The notes under the pieces were generated by a model. That model was given only the letters and a program-made list of their open reading frames with translations, did no database searches and had not been told where the DNA came from. DNA of 64,000 bases, from NCBI GenBank assembly GCA_025769875.1, contig JAGFNK010000250.1, positions 1-64,000 on the forward strand, read 5' to 3'. Below, one piece after another: positions 8,691-19,574 of this stretch. Position numbers and translations under genes: made by a program. The number at the start of each line of letters is the position of its first letter. Positions within the stretch are counted from its first letter, which is position 1. The DNA comes from Russula earlei. Its lineage: Eukaryota > Basidiomycota > Agaricomycetes > Russulales > Russulaceae.

Positions 8691-11600
8691 GTGTGACTGG
8701 TGCAGCTGCGACTGTGGGTGTGGAGGGCCAAATGCAAGTTGGAAGGGAGTGGTGCGACTGATGTGGCTGAGACAGCGGGTGTGGTGGGAATGAGGGCAAA
8801 GGATGGTCAGAATGGAGAGGTGAGAGGGGCAATGAGTGGCTGGCTGTCACTCCGATCACACTGAGAACAATGTTGCACACCACAACACTTGAGTCAAAAA
8901 CACTATGGGGCTGCCTCAAGACAGCCCATGGGTACAACATGAGGGAAAAATAATAGATATAGACCATGATTTTGAGTTGTAATTCATCTAATACACATGT
9001 GGAGGTGGCTTGAGTCCAGCTCCACCAATTCTCACTCAAATCTCATGAAAACAATGGGGCTGCCTAGCCCTCATTCAGGCGATTCAGGGACAATGAATTT
9101 CATATGAATTGAAGCTGTTTTGAGGGAGATATTCATCCTGCATGTTTGAGGGGGTTTCGGCGCCAATTTGGGTGGAATTCAAGCTCCGCCAAGTGCGCTG
9201 AAAATGGCAATAATTCAATTAAGTAAAAATATGACTTACCCGTGGTACCAAGACAAGATCTTCAACGATAACCCACTCTTCATCATCAAGCTCATACTTC
9301 CAAAGCTTGAGGACCTTGTCAGCTGTCATTGCATCAATAACCTCATGATATTTCGTTGCAAAACGAAGCATGTAGTATGTCGAATTCCAGCGTGTCACAA
9401 CATCACATGGCATGAGGCGTGGCTTGAGTCCGAGCTCCTTGCAACACTTGCACCACTTCGGGAGAGTGATAGTTGTTGAGTGAATGATAGCAAATGACAG
9501 ACGACGAAGTTATTGAATCAAGATCAGTGGTTACTCCGAGTCCCAGGGAACAACTAAGATAGTACATACCTTCGTCACAATTTGATGAACAGTAGCTGTA
9601 GTTTCCATGATCTCTTCCTTCTTCTCCTTGTCTAGGTTCTCAAGTTCATCAATACCATCATCATCATTATCCTCATCCAGTACATCCGATCCATCTTCAT
9701 CTTTGTCCTCATCCTCATCCTCATCTTCGTCTTTGTCCTCGTCTTCTTCATCAAGTGCACCATCTTCACCAACATCATCATTATTATCAGATATGCCAGC
9801 TAATGCAGCGTTGAATGGGCTGAGGAGGGCTTTGGCTGAGAGATGCAGAGTGTGATTGAAACAGTGGATGCAGTTTTGTCCATCAAAAGAGTTCTCCATC
9901 GTTGCGAGAGCTTTGGTCTGCATGTTGTTCGCAGATCCATTGTCAGTGTTTATGGCCAGAATACGATCTTGGAGTCCAAATGTTTCAAGCATCTTCTGAA
10001 AGGCCTTTGCCAAAGCTGTACCCATATGAGATTCCGAAACCTCAATGATATCGAGTAAGAAAGCTAGCATGGCACCTTGATGCTCAAGGTGTACAGTCTA
10101 GGCAATGAACGCGTGGTGGTTGGTTGAAGTCCAACAATCAGTTGCAAAGTGAATGCAACCTGGGTGTTCTCACAGTAGTTTGCTTATCCATTCATGGCAC
10201 TTGATGTATGCAGCCTTGAAATCATGTCGAACTGTGTTTGGACATGGAACTTTATGGTTGGGGTGCCTGGTCTTGAAAATATCGATGAGCTCGGGATCAG
10301 AGACAATTTGCAGAGGACGGTTGCATTCTGCCACCCATTTTGCAATGTGCGTGCTGTTCAACGTGTTTAGAATAGAGCATTTAGCTGATAATAAGTACTA
10401 CTTACTGAAATTCTGTGTTCGTGTGTGCTCGATGCGAGTACGTGACAGGCTGCTGTCCTTGGCGGGCAAATGCTGCAAATATGTTGCCAGTGTGGCCTTC
10501 ACTAGCAGCCTCGCCCTTCATAGCTGCATTTACCGCATCCTCGCCAAAGCATTGGATGGCATGGTGCTTGAGATTCGCAGTTGAAGATTTGTCACCCTTA
10601 TCTTGATAGCGCTGAACACCTTTCAAGCCTGTCTTGCAATGTTTTGACAAACAGGTGAAGAAGTGGGAGACGCGGTTTTTGTGAATTTGAATAGAGATGT
10701 TGGGCTTGAAAAACATGTAGATGGGGGACCGCCATGACTTCTTTGCGTCTTCTAGTGTCCAAGTAAGCAAAAGAGGTAAAAAATGATAATGAAACGACAT
10801 ATGTAGGTCTTTTTCAAGCTCCTTGTTATCTGATTCAATCTCGATAGCATCACCGGTTGTGCTGTTGCTGCTGATACTCATATGATCATCCATCGTCAGT
10901 GCTTGCTCCGCTTCTTGTTCACTTTCAACGGGTGTGGAGGTGGCATTGGATGCCACATGCTTTGCATGCTTGAGAGGCTGGGTGATTGCCTTTGAGCCAT
11001 TTGCGATGCTATGTTTGACTCCATGCTGGAGTGCCTTGGTGCTCGACTTGACCGCGCTGGCAAAGGAAGAGGTCGATGCCAAAGTCTGAAGTGAAGAGCG
11101 CGATGACTTTTCTGAGGACTTTGACCCCAAATTGCGAGGCATGAGCAACAAGTGAGATGTTGAAGATAATTTGCTCACCTTTATATGATCCAGCCAGATC
11201 TTGATGAACCGACCCTTCAGACCCATGTCATATGACTTTGCAAACATGGCACTAAGTGCCATCTTTGCGTAAAGGGAGGTGGCCACTGAGTCCAAGTCAT
11301 GCTCACCAGTTTTCTCACGATTGTGATCAACAATCGCTTCCATTTGGGCTGGTCCTGAGCCTGTGCAAGCTGTCACCCTGTGGCAGGAGACTCTTGAATA
11401 GTGCTTTCAATACCTGTAAACCTGGCTGATAAGGGTGCGGTGTTGCACAGGTGTGACAAATTTAAAACCGTACCCGTACCCACGCCTACCCGTGACCAAA
11501 TTGTCATGGTGTCACCCATACCCGAGTCACACCTTATGCGTGCATTGTTGCGCAAGCAATTCTTGGCACAATCGACATACAGCAAGCCCCACTTAATGGC

Positions 11601-12073
11601 AACCCTTTTAGCAATAAAAGACAGCATTATGGCTTCTCTAAAGACCCTGTAGGATGACTCTAAGTGCTCTACAAGAGGCACTAACAAGACACTAACAGCC
11701 CTACAACATGTTATTAGACTAACTCTAATAACCTTAGAACGAACTATGAAACAATACTAAGGACCTTCATATAAGTATTAGGGTCAACTCTAAGGACCCT
11801 AATAGAACTATATAAGGGGCCTTATAAGCAACTCTATTCCTTGCACCAAAACTACAAGTCCTCAAATGACTGGCCCTAAACTAACTAACAGGAAATGAAT
11901 CAGGTGCTTTGCACATGTACTAAAGAAGTAAACACGTGGACAGAAAAGACTCTTACTCATCAGAGGAGCCTTCTTACTCAGCGGCTTACTGAGCATGACT
12001 GAGCATGCTCAGTAAGTGCCCTCCGACTTCTTACTCATCACTCTATTGTGCTTGATAACAAGGTTATGACTTG

Positions 12074-12527
12074 TGTTGAATCGTGCAGTGATTTGTTGAA
12101 TCGCGCAGTGATAAGGTAGATTAGATCGTAATAGATCTAATAAAGTGATATTCAGTTTCTGTGAGAAGAAACTACTTGTGTCATATTTACCTAATAAAAG
12201 TGATACTACAACGCATAATCAGCTACTGATAAGATCGTGAGATAGTAAGTACTTACTTCAGTTTCTGTGAGAAGAAACTGAAGTATCTACTGTATGTACG
12301 ACGCTCTTAAGTATCTGAGAGCGTCCCAAATTATTTTGTCTGTAGTAACTATCAAATTGTTTTCACGATCGTTATGTGCTAGCTACCGATTGTCTTAGAT
12401 CACACTATCAATTTTGTTATCGCGTTTCAGCAACTGAGCTGAAACGCTTATGTGGTCCGGGCCTGTGGGCCGCCCGGGACAGTTTGGGCCGACGTGTCAA
12501 ACGCTTCGGCTACTCTTTATCTCAACA
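12074..12527. mobile_element. solo LTR, family D
   Basis: 454 bp, TGTTGAATCGTGCAG to CTTTATCTCAACA, with TSD ACTTG at 12069-12073 and 12528-12532. It sits inside LTR-A copy 1. The first 40 bp contain a short tandem repeat (GTTGAATCGYGCAGTGAT, twice). It keeps more CpG than the surrounding LTR-A, so it is probably a younger insertion. Single copy in the window; the ends would suit a Copia LTR, but nothing proves the superfamily. Confidence 0.88.
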
Positions 12528-13670
12528 ACTTGTTCCCTATTAGGCAGTTCTCTTGTAGTATATAAGCACTCAATAAAGTAATGGACAGTCATCAGACTGT
12601 CCATTTGTTTACAGCACTCTCTACCCCTGGGATACTCCTTTAAGGACCATCCCCTTGTGACCATTCTGGCCTCTTCCCTGCATACCTGCTCAACTCTACC
12701 AGTAACTATACCTCTCTGGTATTTGCTACTGCTTTGGACCCTACTTCTTGCCCATGCCATCTTGGATGTCTATCAACTCGTCTTGAGCTTACCCCTTGCT
12801 CTTGAACTGGATAGTTCAACAGTGAGTCTTGACAGAGTCTTGACACCTTCCCAAGGACTGTCAATGGTGTGAATATAACTTTTGATATGGAACTGAAGCT
12901 GCCAAAACTACAAAATCTTGCTGGGCATGTAACAGAATGTAAAGGAGCAAAAGGTGACAAGAAAAATGATGAATTGACTAGTGAGGAACAAATTCACATG
13001 TAACATAGTGCTGAGATGATGGAGGCTTACTTGAAGGAGGGTGAGCTGAATCCAGAAGTCATTGCCACATATAAAGGGTTTCTTCATATCTTTTCAGCCT
13101 GAATCTTTGATGAGAGTCTTCCATGGACTACTGGAGAAGCACCAACTCTTCAGATGTTATCCAAATATCTCAAAATAACATACTGTATCAGCTGCCCTCA
13201 GATACAACAGTCCATAACTGTCATGAACCATTTCCTGGAGAGGGCCCTTGAAGGACCCTTCCTTAGTAGAGGAAACCCAGCCTCTATGGTGCCACCCAGT
13301 TCACACAGACAAAAGGGGTGAGTGGAGGTGTCCACAATATTGCACATGCATTGTCGTGCGAGTGATTCTTGGCACAATCAACATACAGCAAGCCCTACTT
13401 AGTGGCAACCCTTTTAGCAATAAAGGACAGTATTATAGCCTCCCTAAGGACCCTTTGAGATGACTCTAAGTGCTCTACAAAAGGCACTAACACAATACTA
13501 AAGACCCTACAATGTGTTATTAGACTAACTCTGATAACCATAGAACGAACTATAAAGCAATACTAAGGACCTTAATAGAAGTACTAGGGTTGACTCTAAG
13601 GACCCTAATAGAACTATATAAGGGACCTTATAGGCAACTCTATTCCCTGAACCAAACTACAAGTCCTCAA

Positions 13671-14215
13671 CACTGGTTGAAAAACCAACTTATGTGCATG
13701 ACAAAACTGTAACATTTTGAATAACAGAATTTATTGTTTGATACAAATATGTAGAAAACAATTTGTGGAAATTCATTTTAGATTTTGTTATAATAGATTC
13801 TGTTACAAAATGTTGAAATCAGTAATGATATTGACAGGATTTTAGAACATACATTATGTTTCAAAAATTGTAAATTATTTTAAGATTTTGTGTGAGACAA
13901 AATTGTGAAAAATTGAAACTGCAAAATTTGGGTTTATGAGAAAGGTGGCCAAACCCAAATTTGTAGCTTCAATTTCTCACAATTTTGTTTCTCACAAAAT
14001 CTTAAATAATTTAAAATTTTTATAACATAATGTATGTTCTAAAATCTTGTCAACACTATTTACTTATTTCATCATTTTTTGACAGCAATCTATCATAACA
14101 AAATCTAAAATGAAATTTCACAATTGTTTGCTAGACATTTGTCTCAAAATAATAAATTCTGTTATTCAAAATGTTACAGTTTTGTCATTCACATAAGTTG
14201 AATTTCCAACCAGTG
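13671..14215. repeat. CACTA-like foldback MITE
   Basis: 545 bp, almost wholly an imperfect inverted repeat about a centre near 13943, with termini CACTGGTTG and CAACCAGTG. The TSD is CAA at 13668-13670 and 14216-14218; the intact LTR-A at 11870 shows the unfilled site with one CAA. CACTR ends with a 3-bp TSD match the CACTA (CMC) superfamily, so a Plavaka-type transposase such as the relic at 23413-28790 could have moved it (inference). No coding capacity. Confidence 0.85.
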
Positions 14216-14718
14216 CAAATGACTGGCCCTAAACTAACTAACAGTAAATGAATCAGGTGCTTTGCATGTGTACTAAAGCAGTGAACACATGGATGGTAAA
14301 GGCTCTTACTCATCAATAGAAGCCTTCTTACTCAGCAGCTTACTGAGCATGACTGAGCATGTTCAGTAAGCATACTCCAACTTCTTACTCATACGTCTAT
14401 TGTGCTTAATAACAAGGTTATGACTTGTTCCCTATTAGGCAGTTCTCTTGTAGTATATAAGCACTCAATAAAGTAGTGGACAGTCTTCAGTCTGTCCATT
14501 TGTTTATGGCACTCTCTATCCCTGGGATACTCCTTTAAGGGCTGTCCCCTTGTGACCATTCTGGCCTCTTCCCTGCATACCTGCTCAACTCTACCAGTAA
14601 CCATACCTCTTTGGTACTTGGTACTGCTTTGGACTCTAATTCTTGCCCACGCCATCTTGGACGTCTATTGACTTGTCTTTGAACTTATCCCTTGCTCTTG
14701 AACTGGATTGTTCAACAG

Positions 14719-16567
14719 TGTCAAGACTCACTGTTGAACAATCCAGTTCAAGAGTGAGGGGTTAGTTCAGAGATGAGTCGATAGATATCTAGGATGGTGT
14801 GGGCCAGGAGTAGAGTCCAGAGCAGTAACAAGTACCAGAGGGGCACAGTTACTGGTACAGTCAAGTAAGCACGCAGAGAGGAAGCCAGGGTAGTCACAAG
14901 GGGACGGTCCTTAAAGGAGTATCCCTGGAATGGAGAGTGCCATAAACAAATGGACAGTCTGAGGACTGTCCACTACTTTATTGAGCACTTATATACTACA
15001 AGAGAACTGCTAAATAGGGAACAAGTCATAACCTTGTTATCAAGCACAATAGAGTGATGAGTAAGAAGTTGGAGTGTGCTTACTGAGCATGCTCAGTCAT
15101 GCTCAGTAAGCTGCTGAGTAAGAAGACTTCTCTTGATGAGTAAGAGCCTTCACTGTCCACGTGCTCTGTCACGGTAACTAGCTGTGTCAGTTCACAAGCG
15201 AAAAACAAGTTGATGATAGAGAGGTGTTCAAGAAATGGGCTGGTTCCCGTGTATAATGAGTAAGGATCCCTGCAGCGGTCAAAGTGTTTTATGCTAAACA
15301 GGTTATGGCCAATAGACCCTTCCTAGTACGACTTGGTCCATTGAGAAGCTAGGGTAAGTTTATAATGGGATAGACTAGGGCTGGTTCCACTAGCTATATG
15401 CGTTCAAGTCCGTCAGGGACCTTGAACAACGCAGAGAGAGTAGAGGAAGGTAGGTCTTAAAGGAGGAGAGCTCTTCTCAGGGGAGTGAAGAGAGACTCTT
15501 AGGGAAGGAAGGGAAAGGCGAAGAGTAGATGGTGGATGGTGTGTTGAGAGTTGATGAAATGGAGAGGTGGTTGTGGTTTAAGTTTGTGAGAGTGAAGTGG
15601 GTTGCAGGAGAATATGTTGGACAAGAGTAGGTTGGATTCTACAAGAGACCAAGCTTAGGGCTTTGGTCACAAAGTACTGAGCTTATATATACAGGAGAAG
15701 CGCAGCTATTGCTGCACTTTGACTGTGCTACTAGTATAGTAGGAGTCATAATAAGTAGGAGTCATAGGAATGAGGCCACGAATGAGTCAGAACCAAGTAA
15801 CTGTGCTGCACAGTAGGTGCGCAGCATTGCACAGTCAAAACTAAGAAGTGAATATAAATGGAAAGAGAACCAAACAAAGGGAAAGTAACAGCAATCCAGT
15901 GTTACCTGGACATGTATGGATCACATGATAACACAGAAGGGATCACAAGACATAAGAGATCACGAGACTAGTAAGTAAAGGGACGTACAAAAGCAAGCAG
16001 TCCATAGCAAAAGGTAAGAGGTAAACGTAAAAGGAAAATGGTGTAACATGCTCACTGCTTTAGTGCACATGCGAGCACCTGATTCATTTTCTGTTAGTTA
16101 GTTTAGGGCCAGTCATTTGAGGACTTGTAGTTTGGTTATGGAATAGTGTTATCTTATAAGGCCCTTATATAGTTCTATTAGGGTCCTTAGAGTCAACCCT
16201 AATACTTCTATTAAGGTCCTTAGTATTGCCTTATAGTTCGTTCTATAGTTATTAGAGTTGGTCTAATAATGCGTTGTAGGGCCTTTGATACTAGGTTAGT
16301 GCCTATTGTAGAGCGCCTAGAGTCGTTCTAAAGGATCCCTAGGAAGGCCCTAATACTGTCCTTTATTGCTAGAAGGGTTGCCCTTAAGTGGGGCTTGTTG
16401 TATGTCGATTGTGCCGAGCATTGCTCGTGCAACAATGCGTGTGTGATATTGTGGACACCTCTACTCACCCCTTTTGCTTGTGTGAACAGGGTGACACCAT
16501 AGAGGCTGGGTTTCCTCCTATAAGGAAGGGTCCTTCAAGGGCCCTCTCCGGAGAATGGTTCATGACA
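14719..16567 (-). mobile_element. solo LTR, family A, copy 4, inserted in LTR-A copy 3
   Basis: Begins TGTCAAGACTCAC and ends TTCATGACA on +, with TSD AACAG at 14714-14718 and 16568-16572. It is inverted relative to its host LTR and lies 12 bp from the host's end, which creates a large palindrome centred near 14719. It contains LTR-C copy 1. Confidence 0.95.
15167..16048 (-). mobile_element. solo LTR, family C, copy 1
   Basis: 882 bp, TGTCACGGTAACTAGC to AAATGGTGTAACA on +, with TSD TGCTC at 15162-15166 and 16049-16053, inside LTR-A copy 4. Sense is -, judged from the Gypsy-C element at 56881-59666. Confidence 0.96.
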
Positions 16568-17640
16568 AACAGTGAGTCTTGACAATAACCAGCTAGTGTA
16601 CATCTTTGAGGAGTTTCATGGAAAAGTTGTTTGTGAATTTGCAGTGGGTAATTCTTTCCAGAAAGGCTCTATTTCTCATTCTCCAAGTCCTTCTAGGCAG
16701 TCAAATCCAAGATTGCCTATGCAACTTATACATGGACTACCAACAGATGGTGTATACATTTGCATGTTCAGTCAGGTGTTTCATCAACAATGACTGGGAA
16801 ATCATCAAGTGTGTGAGTGATTTCAAGGCTCTTGAGGATAAAGAGCATGAAGGGTTGTATGGCAGTAAGGCATTTGTTGATGGTCCATGCAACATTGGTA
16901 GTTGTTACGAACCAAGGCCAGGTCCTGGCCATGGATTGTCCTATTTCACTCAAAAGAGACCTCTCTCACTTTGCATTGCCGACTCCCTTCCATTTTCTGG
17001 GCTATCCCTCCTGTGGTACAAGATATCACTATTGCAAAGGCACTATAACACGACCAGGCAGGGCCCCCATGGGGCAGGGGTATGGATGCTGCGGTGGGCG
17101 ATGGCCAGGGGTGGTTCCCAAGGGCTGTTGGTTCAAAACCCGGTCCTCCCCATCCCTAACAAGGTCCTTACAGGGCCTGGCCAGGAATGGTCTGCCGAGA
17201 TCGGCTAGAGATAAGGGTTATGTAAGACCAGGAACCAGAAATAAAAACCAGCCGACCCACTTGCACCGGGACACCGGTCAGAAGACATGGGACAGGCCAC
17301 CTGGCACCCTTGGACTGAGGTCCAGGGGTGGTTAGTCTAGTGGACTCAGGGGCAGACCGCTCCTGTCAATCTAGGCAAGACAAGGACCTAGGACACCTTG
17401 GGGATCCAGGCCTATGGGCATAATGAACCAGATGCCTGGGGACGGGAATGGCACCTACCGCCTGGACCGTGGCAGGATGGGGTAGTCCCCCTACCCTGGC
17501 CGGAGAGACCTAACTCCCTTGTCGGTCCCACATTGAGTAATACAGGTCTGGGGCTTACGTTGAATCCTGCCACATGTCTGGTGCATGGCGGGCACTCGCA
17601 AGAGGGCCCTTGGGTTAGGAATACATGTTCCCAGCGCAGT

Positions 17641-17724
17641 GGAACACTGATGACTGAACACTGATGACTGAACACTGATGACCCTAGCCCGGCATTAAGA
17701 CAGCATTAAGACAGCATTAAGACC
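17641..17724 (+). repeat. two short tandem arrays in the LINE
   Basis: A GAACACTGATGACT-like unit is repeated three times (17641-17680), followed by a 12-bp CATTAAGACAG-type unit repeated three times (17692-17724). They sit just before the RNase H frame, where the LINE 5' region joins its 3' part. Confidence 0.85.
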
Positions 17725-17729
17725 ATGCA

Positions 17730-18704
17730 ATGGGTAGTGTATTTTTACACAAAGAACAAGTAATCGGAATGACAGTGACGGATGAAGGCACACACCTCCG
17801 CTCACTAGCGATCGGACTAGAAGTCCTAGCTGACTACCTTGATGCACAGACGTTGGACACTCCCACATCGGCCCACATCTACCTACCAACACGAGCGGCC
17901 TCAGAACTGGCCACCAATTACAAGCCCCACGATGAACAAGCAACAGCCCTACATCATCTGAATCGAATAGGTGAGATCATCAACACCTATCCCGAAACGA
18001 ACATAATACTGCTCTGGATACCTAGGAACAGCAAACCGACAGGGTACAGAAAGGCTAAACAACTAGCCATGGAAGCCGCGCGCACAGCCCACACCAAAGA
18101 TATCACTGAACCTTTAGCCCTAGACGAACAAAAAAGAAGACACGAAAGGGAAGCAATAGCGGAATGGGGAAGGATCTGGCATGAGTCGCCCCGAACCTCT
18201 CTTGCATACCGCACAGCACTCTCCAAACCGCCGAACGGGAAGCCCCACCCCACAGCAGTCGCCCAGAAAAAACCAAGGCAGACCGACATAGGAAACCGCA
18301 ACAACAAACACAACAGAAACAACAATACAGAACAAAAAGATAAGCTCTCGAGATTATACACGTCCACCTTCTACCGAATCATCACAGGTCACGCGTTCAT
18401 CGGGGAATACACTCAACGCTTCCACCCAAGGCACACACCTGCACAGATTGCGTGCCTATGCGGCGAGCCCCTCCAAACAGTTGAGCACGTGCTCCTGACA
18501 TGCCCACTCCTCCACGACGCGCGCCGCAGACATCTGTCTGCAAATGGCCACCCACGAAACCTACCCCAGCTGTTTGACCACCCAGAACGGGCACAGAGCA
18601 CGCTCCTCTTTCTCAAAGAAATGAAGGCGTGCCTAAAACTGAGGGAAAACTGGGACCCAGGAGGGAGAAGGGAGAACCGGGGAACGCAGAGACACCCCAC
18701 ATAA
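17730..18704 (+). CDS. LINE ORF2 C-terminal fragment: RNase H plus zinc-knuckle-like tail
   Basis: An intact 324-codon frame. Residues 1-115 have the layout of a LINE RNase H domain without its first catalytic strand (VTDEGTHLRSLAIGLEVL, later IILLWIPRNSKPTGYRKAKQLAMEAAR). After a polar Asn/Lys linker come HTPAQIACLCGEPLQTVEHV and LLTCPLLHDARRR, a C-x-C-x8-H-x4-C motif typical of the end of Tad/I-type LINE ORF2. RT and endonuclease are absent and the start Met is probably fortuitous. The open frame and high CpG fit a recent insertion. It would not support autonomous transposition. Confidence 0.8.
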   Translation: MGSVFLHKEQVIGMTVTDEGTHLRSLAIGLEVLADYLDAQTLDTPTSAHIYLPTRAASELATNYKPHDEQATALHHLNRIGEIINTYPETNIILLWIPRNSKPTGYRKAKQLAMEAARTAHTKDITEPLALDEQKRRHEREAIAEWGRIWHESPRTSLAYRTALSKPPNGKPHPTAVAQKKPRQTDIGNRNNKHNRNNNTEQKDKLSRLYTSTFYRIITGHAFIGEYTQRFHPRHTPAQIACLCGEPLQTVEHVLLTCPLLHDARRRHLSANGHPRNLPQLFDHPERAQSTLLFLKEMKACLKLRENWDPGGRRENRGTQRHPT

Positions 18705-19574
18705 TCATCACAACTGACCACCAAACACTATACTCTACTGCTGTCATACCGCCTCAGCGGACAACCCAAGACCCATAAACGCCTAATCACATTACGTCGC
18801 ATACCATGCCCATGACCACCTCTGTATTATGTTTTACGCGCAGCGGAATACAAATTTGGATTTAAAAAAAAAAAAAAAAAAAAAAACACAACCAGGCACC
18901 CGTTTCCTAATCGGGTAATCATCGCGTGGCAGCCACATGGCCACCCAGCCACCAAGGACCCAAAACAGCGGCACAAACTCTTAGAAACTGTTGCATAAAT
19001 CATCTGATGTCATCAAGCCTCCAATGACATCATGGCTGACTGAGCAACTCCACAGTGACCTCATAGGCTCACTAAGCGCTCCACAGTGACATCATAATGA
19101 TGTCATCGCTCCACAATGATCAGTAATGCGCTCAGTAAGCCTGAAACTTGACACAAGCAAGTTTATGCCTCTGTAGTCCTATTGGATGGTACCAAAGAGT
19201 CTAGAATAGTCCCAGTTCTTTGTAATTGACCCTGTACACTGTATATAAGCCCCAATGAAGCATGGCAGTCGTCAGACTGTCCATTTGTGATACTCTCATC
19301 TTCCTGGGTACTCCCCTGCGACCGCTCAGTTTAAAGACTCCCCTCGCTCCCAAGGTACTCTTCAACAACTGCCTTGTCTCAAGCCTTCTCGCTGCACTGG
19401 CCTCCAGTCTTCGCCTCTGCCTCCAGTTACATGTGCCAGTCCCCATCTGGTACATTCCAGTCATTTGGCTCGTCCTCCTGTTCAATGCCGCTTACGCCGT
19501 GTACCATCTGTTCCGACCCTTGCCCACCTGCTCCTGAGTCCACGTGGATCAGCAGTACATGTCTTGACAGTAGT

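Larger units (their letters stand above)
4557..9210. mobile_element. long-TIR element, copy 1 (TIR-1), target TA
   Basis: Inverted ends TTGCCATTTTCAGCGCAC and its complement, with similarity over about 415 bp (4557-4970 against 8800-9210). The flanks are TA at 4555-4556 and 9211-9212. The target is an intron of the hAT-A transposase. Paralogous sites around copies 2 and 3 also show a single TA at the junction, supporting TA as the TSD. Three solo LTRs (5628-6590, 7197-8026, 8396-8690) are nested inside; without them it is about 2.55 kb. No transposase was recognised; the only gene-like content is the gag-like frame on the - strand. A TA target points to the Tc1/mariner-like class by analogy only. 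Confidence 0.85.
3793..11376 (-). pseudogene. hAT-A transposase, decayed, multi-exon
   Basis: It is read from right to left. 11376-10406 starts MTACTGSGPAQME and includes a Ser/Thr-rich linker and a BED-like region (SHFFTCLSKHC, NLKHHAIQCFG). An intron with GTAAGT and CAG ends spans 10405-10354. The next exon holds the catalytic core: TDCWTS, then INTDNGSANN, then NCIHCFNHTLHLSAKALL, then a long Asp/Glu run near 9660-9770. A third block at 9250-9413 (TRWNSTYYML) ends in an intron that TIR-1 has entered. The last block, 4537-3793, is the hAT C-terminal dimerisation domain (PLKWWYNNRFIYPSLHHMALDYL, then TAVEWVFSQG, where hAT families usually have RVFS). In-frame stops (TGA after WISKLL, TAG after HHAFIA) and the W for R show CpG-type decay, so the gene is inactive. 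It could have mobilised hAT-A when intact. Confidence 0.85.
3574..11536 (-). mobile_element. hAT-A transposon, about 3.3 kb, split by TIR-1
   Basis: Terminal inverted repeats TAAGGTGTGA and TCACACCTTA lie at 3574 and 11536. They are flanked by an 8-bp duplication of the LTR-A target, TGTGTGCA (3566-3573) and TGCGTGCA (11537-11544), differing by one C/T at a CpG. An 8-bp TSD is the hAT hallmark. The transposase inside is on the - strand. Without TIR-1 (4557-9210) the element is about 3.3 kb, a normal hAT size. Just inside both ends lie degenerate repeats of ACCCGTACCCG type, likely subterminal transposase-binding repeats (inference). Confidence 0.9.
3442..12845 (+). mobile_element. solo LTR, family A, copy 1, split by hAT-A and LTR-D
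   Basis: The LTR starts TGTCATGAACC at 3442 and ends at 12845, flanked by CCTTC at 3437-3441 and 12846-12850. Its own sequence is only 3442-3573, 11545-12068 and 12533-12845 plus the TSDs; the rest is nested insertions. TATATAAG at 12559-12566 gives the likely sense strand. The 3' end carries an 11-bp tandem duplication (GAGTCTTGACA twice, 12824-12845) absent from the other copies. The LTR interrupts the hAT-B transposase. Confidence 0.9.
13219..16584 (+). mobile_element. solo LTR, family A, copy 3, split by two insertions
   Basis: Begins TGTCATGAACC and ends GAGTCTTGACA, with TSD ATAAC at 13214-13218 and 16585-16589. It contains the foldback element 13671-14215 and LTR-A copy 4 (14719-16567). 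It interrupts the hAT-B transposase. Confidence 0.94.
12851..16897 (+). pseudogene. hAT-B transposase relic, middle segments
   Basis: Two blocks, 12851-13218 and 16585-16897, join across the LTR-A at 13219-16584. The first carries the second half of the BED finger (NLAGHVTECKG), then EEQIHM, MMEAYLKEGELNPEV and FDESLPWTTGEAPTLQMLSKYL. The second reads LVYIFEEFHGKVVCEF and, in a shifted frame, QMVYTFACSVRCFINNDWEI followed by LEDKEHEGLYGSKAFVDG. Stops after EEQIHM and HIFSA and the frameshift near 16740 show decay. The order of blocks is that of a hAT transposase upstream of its catalytic core. Confidence 0.7.
17061..18885 (+). mobile_element. Tad-like LINE derivative, internally deleted
   Basis: A 3' poly(A) tract of about 22 nt and a 13-bp TSD (ACACGACCAGGCA at 17048-17060, ACACAACCAGGCA at 18886-18898) mark target-primed retrotransposition into LTR-B. 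The body is GC- and CpG-rich, hence young. 17061-17640 is non-coding and has a box-B-like GGTTCAAAACC near 17131. Two short tandem arrays follow, then the RNase H frame and 3' UTR. Endonuclease and RT are missing, so it is either an internally deleted LINE or a non-autonomous partner with a separate 5' region. Confidence 0.88.
16903..19569 (+). mobile_element. solo LTR, family B, copy 2, split by a LINE
   Basis: TGTTACGAACCAAGG to TGTCTTGACA, with TSD GTAGT at 16898-16902 and 19570-19574. TATATAAG is at 19242-19249 and AGACTGTCCA starts at 19274, 32 nt downstream. The LTR interrupts hAT-B; a LINE derivative lies at 17061-18885. Confidence 0.95.

Noticed and set aside
3574..11536. 10-bp TSD for hAT-A
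   Set aside because: ATGYGTGCAT can be read on both sides only by sharing palindromic AT bases. TIRs starting TAAGG with an 8-bp TSD fit hAT biology and the sequence.
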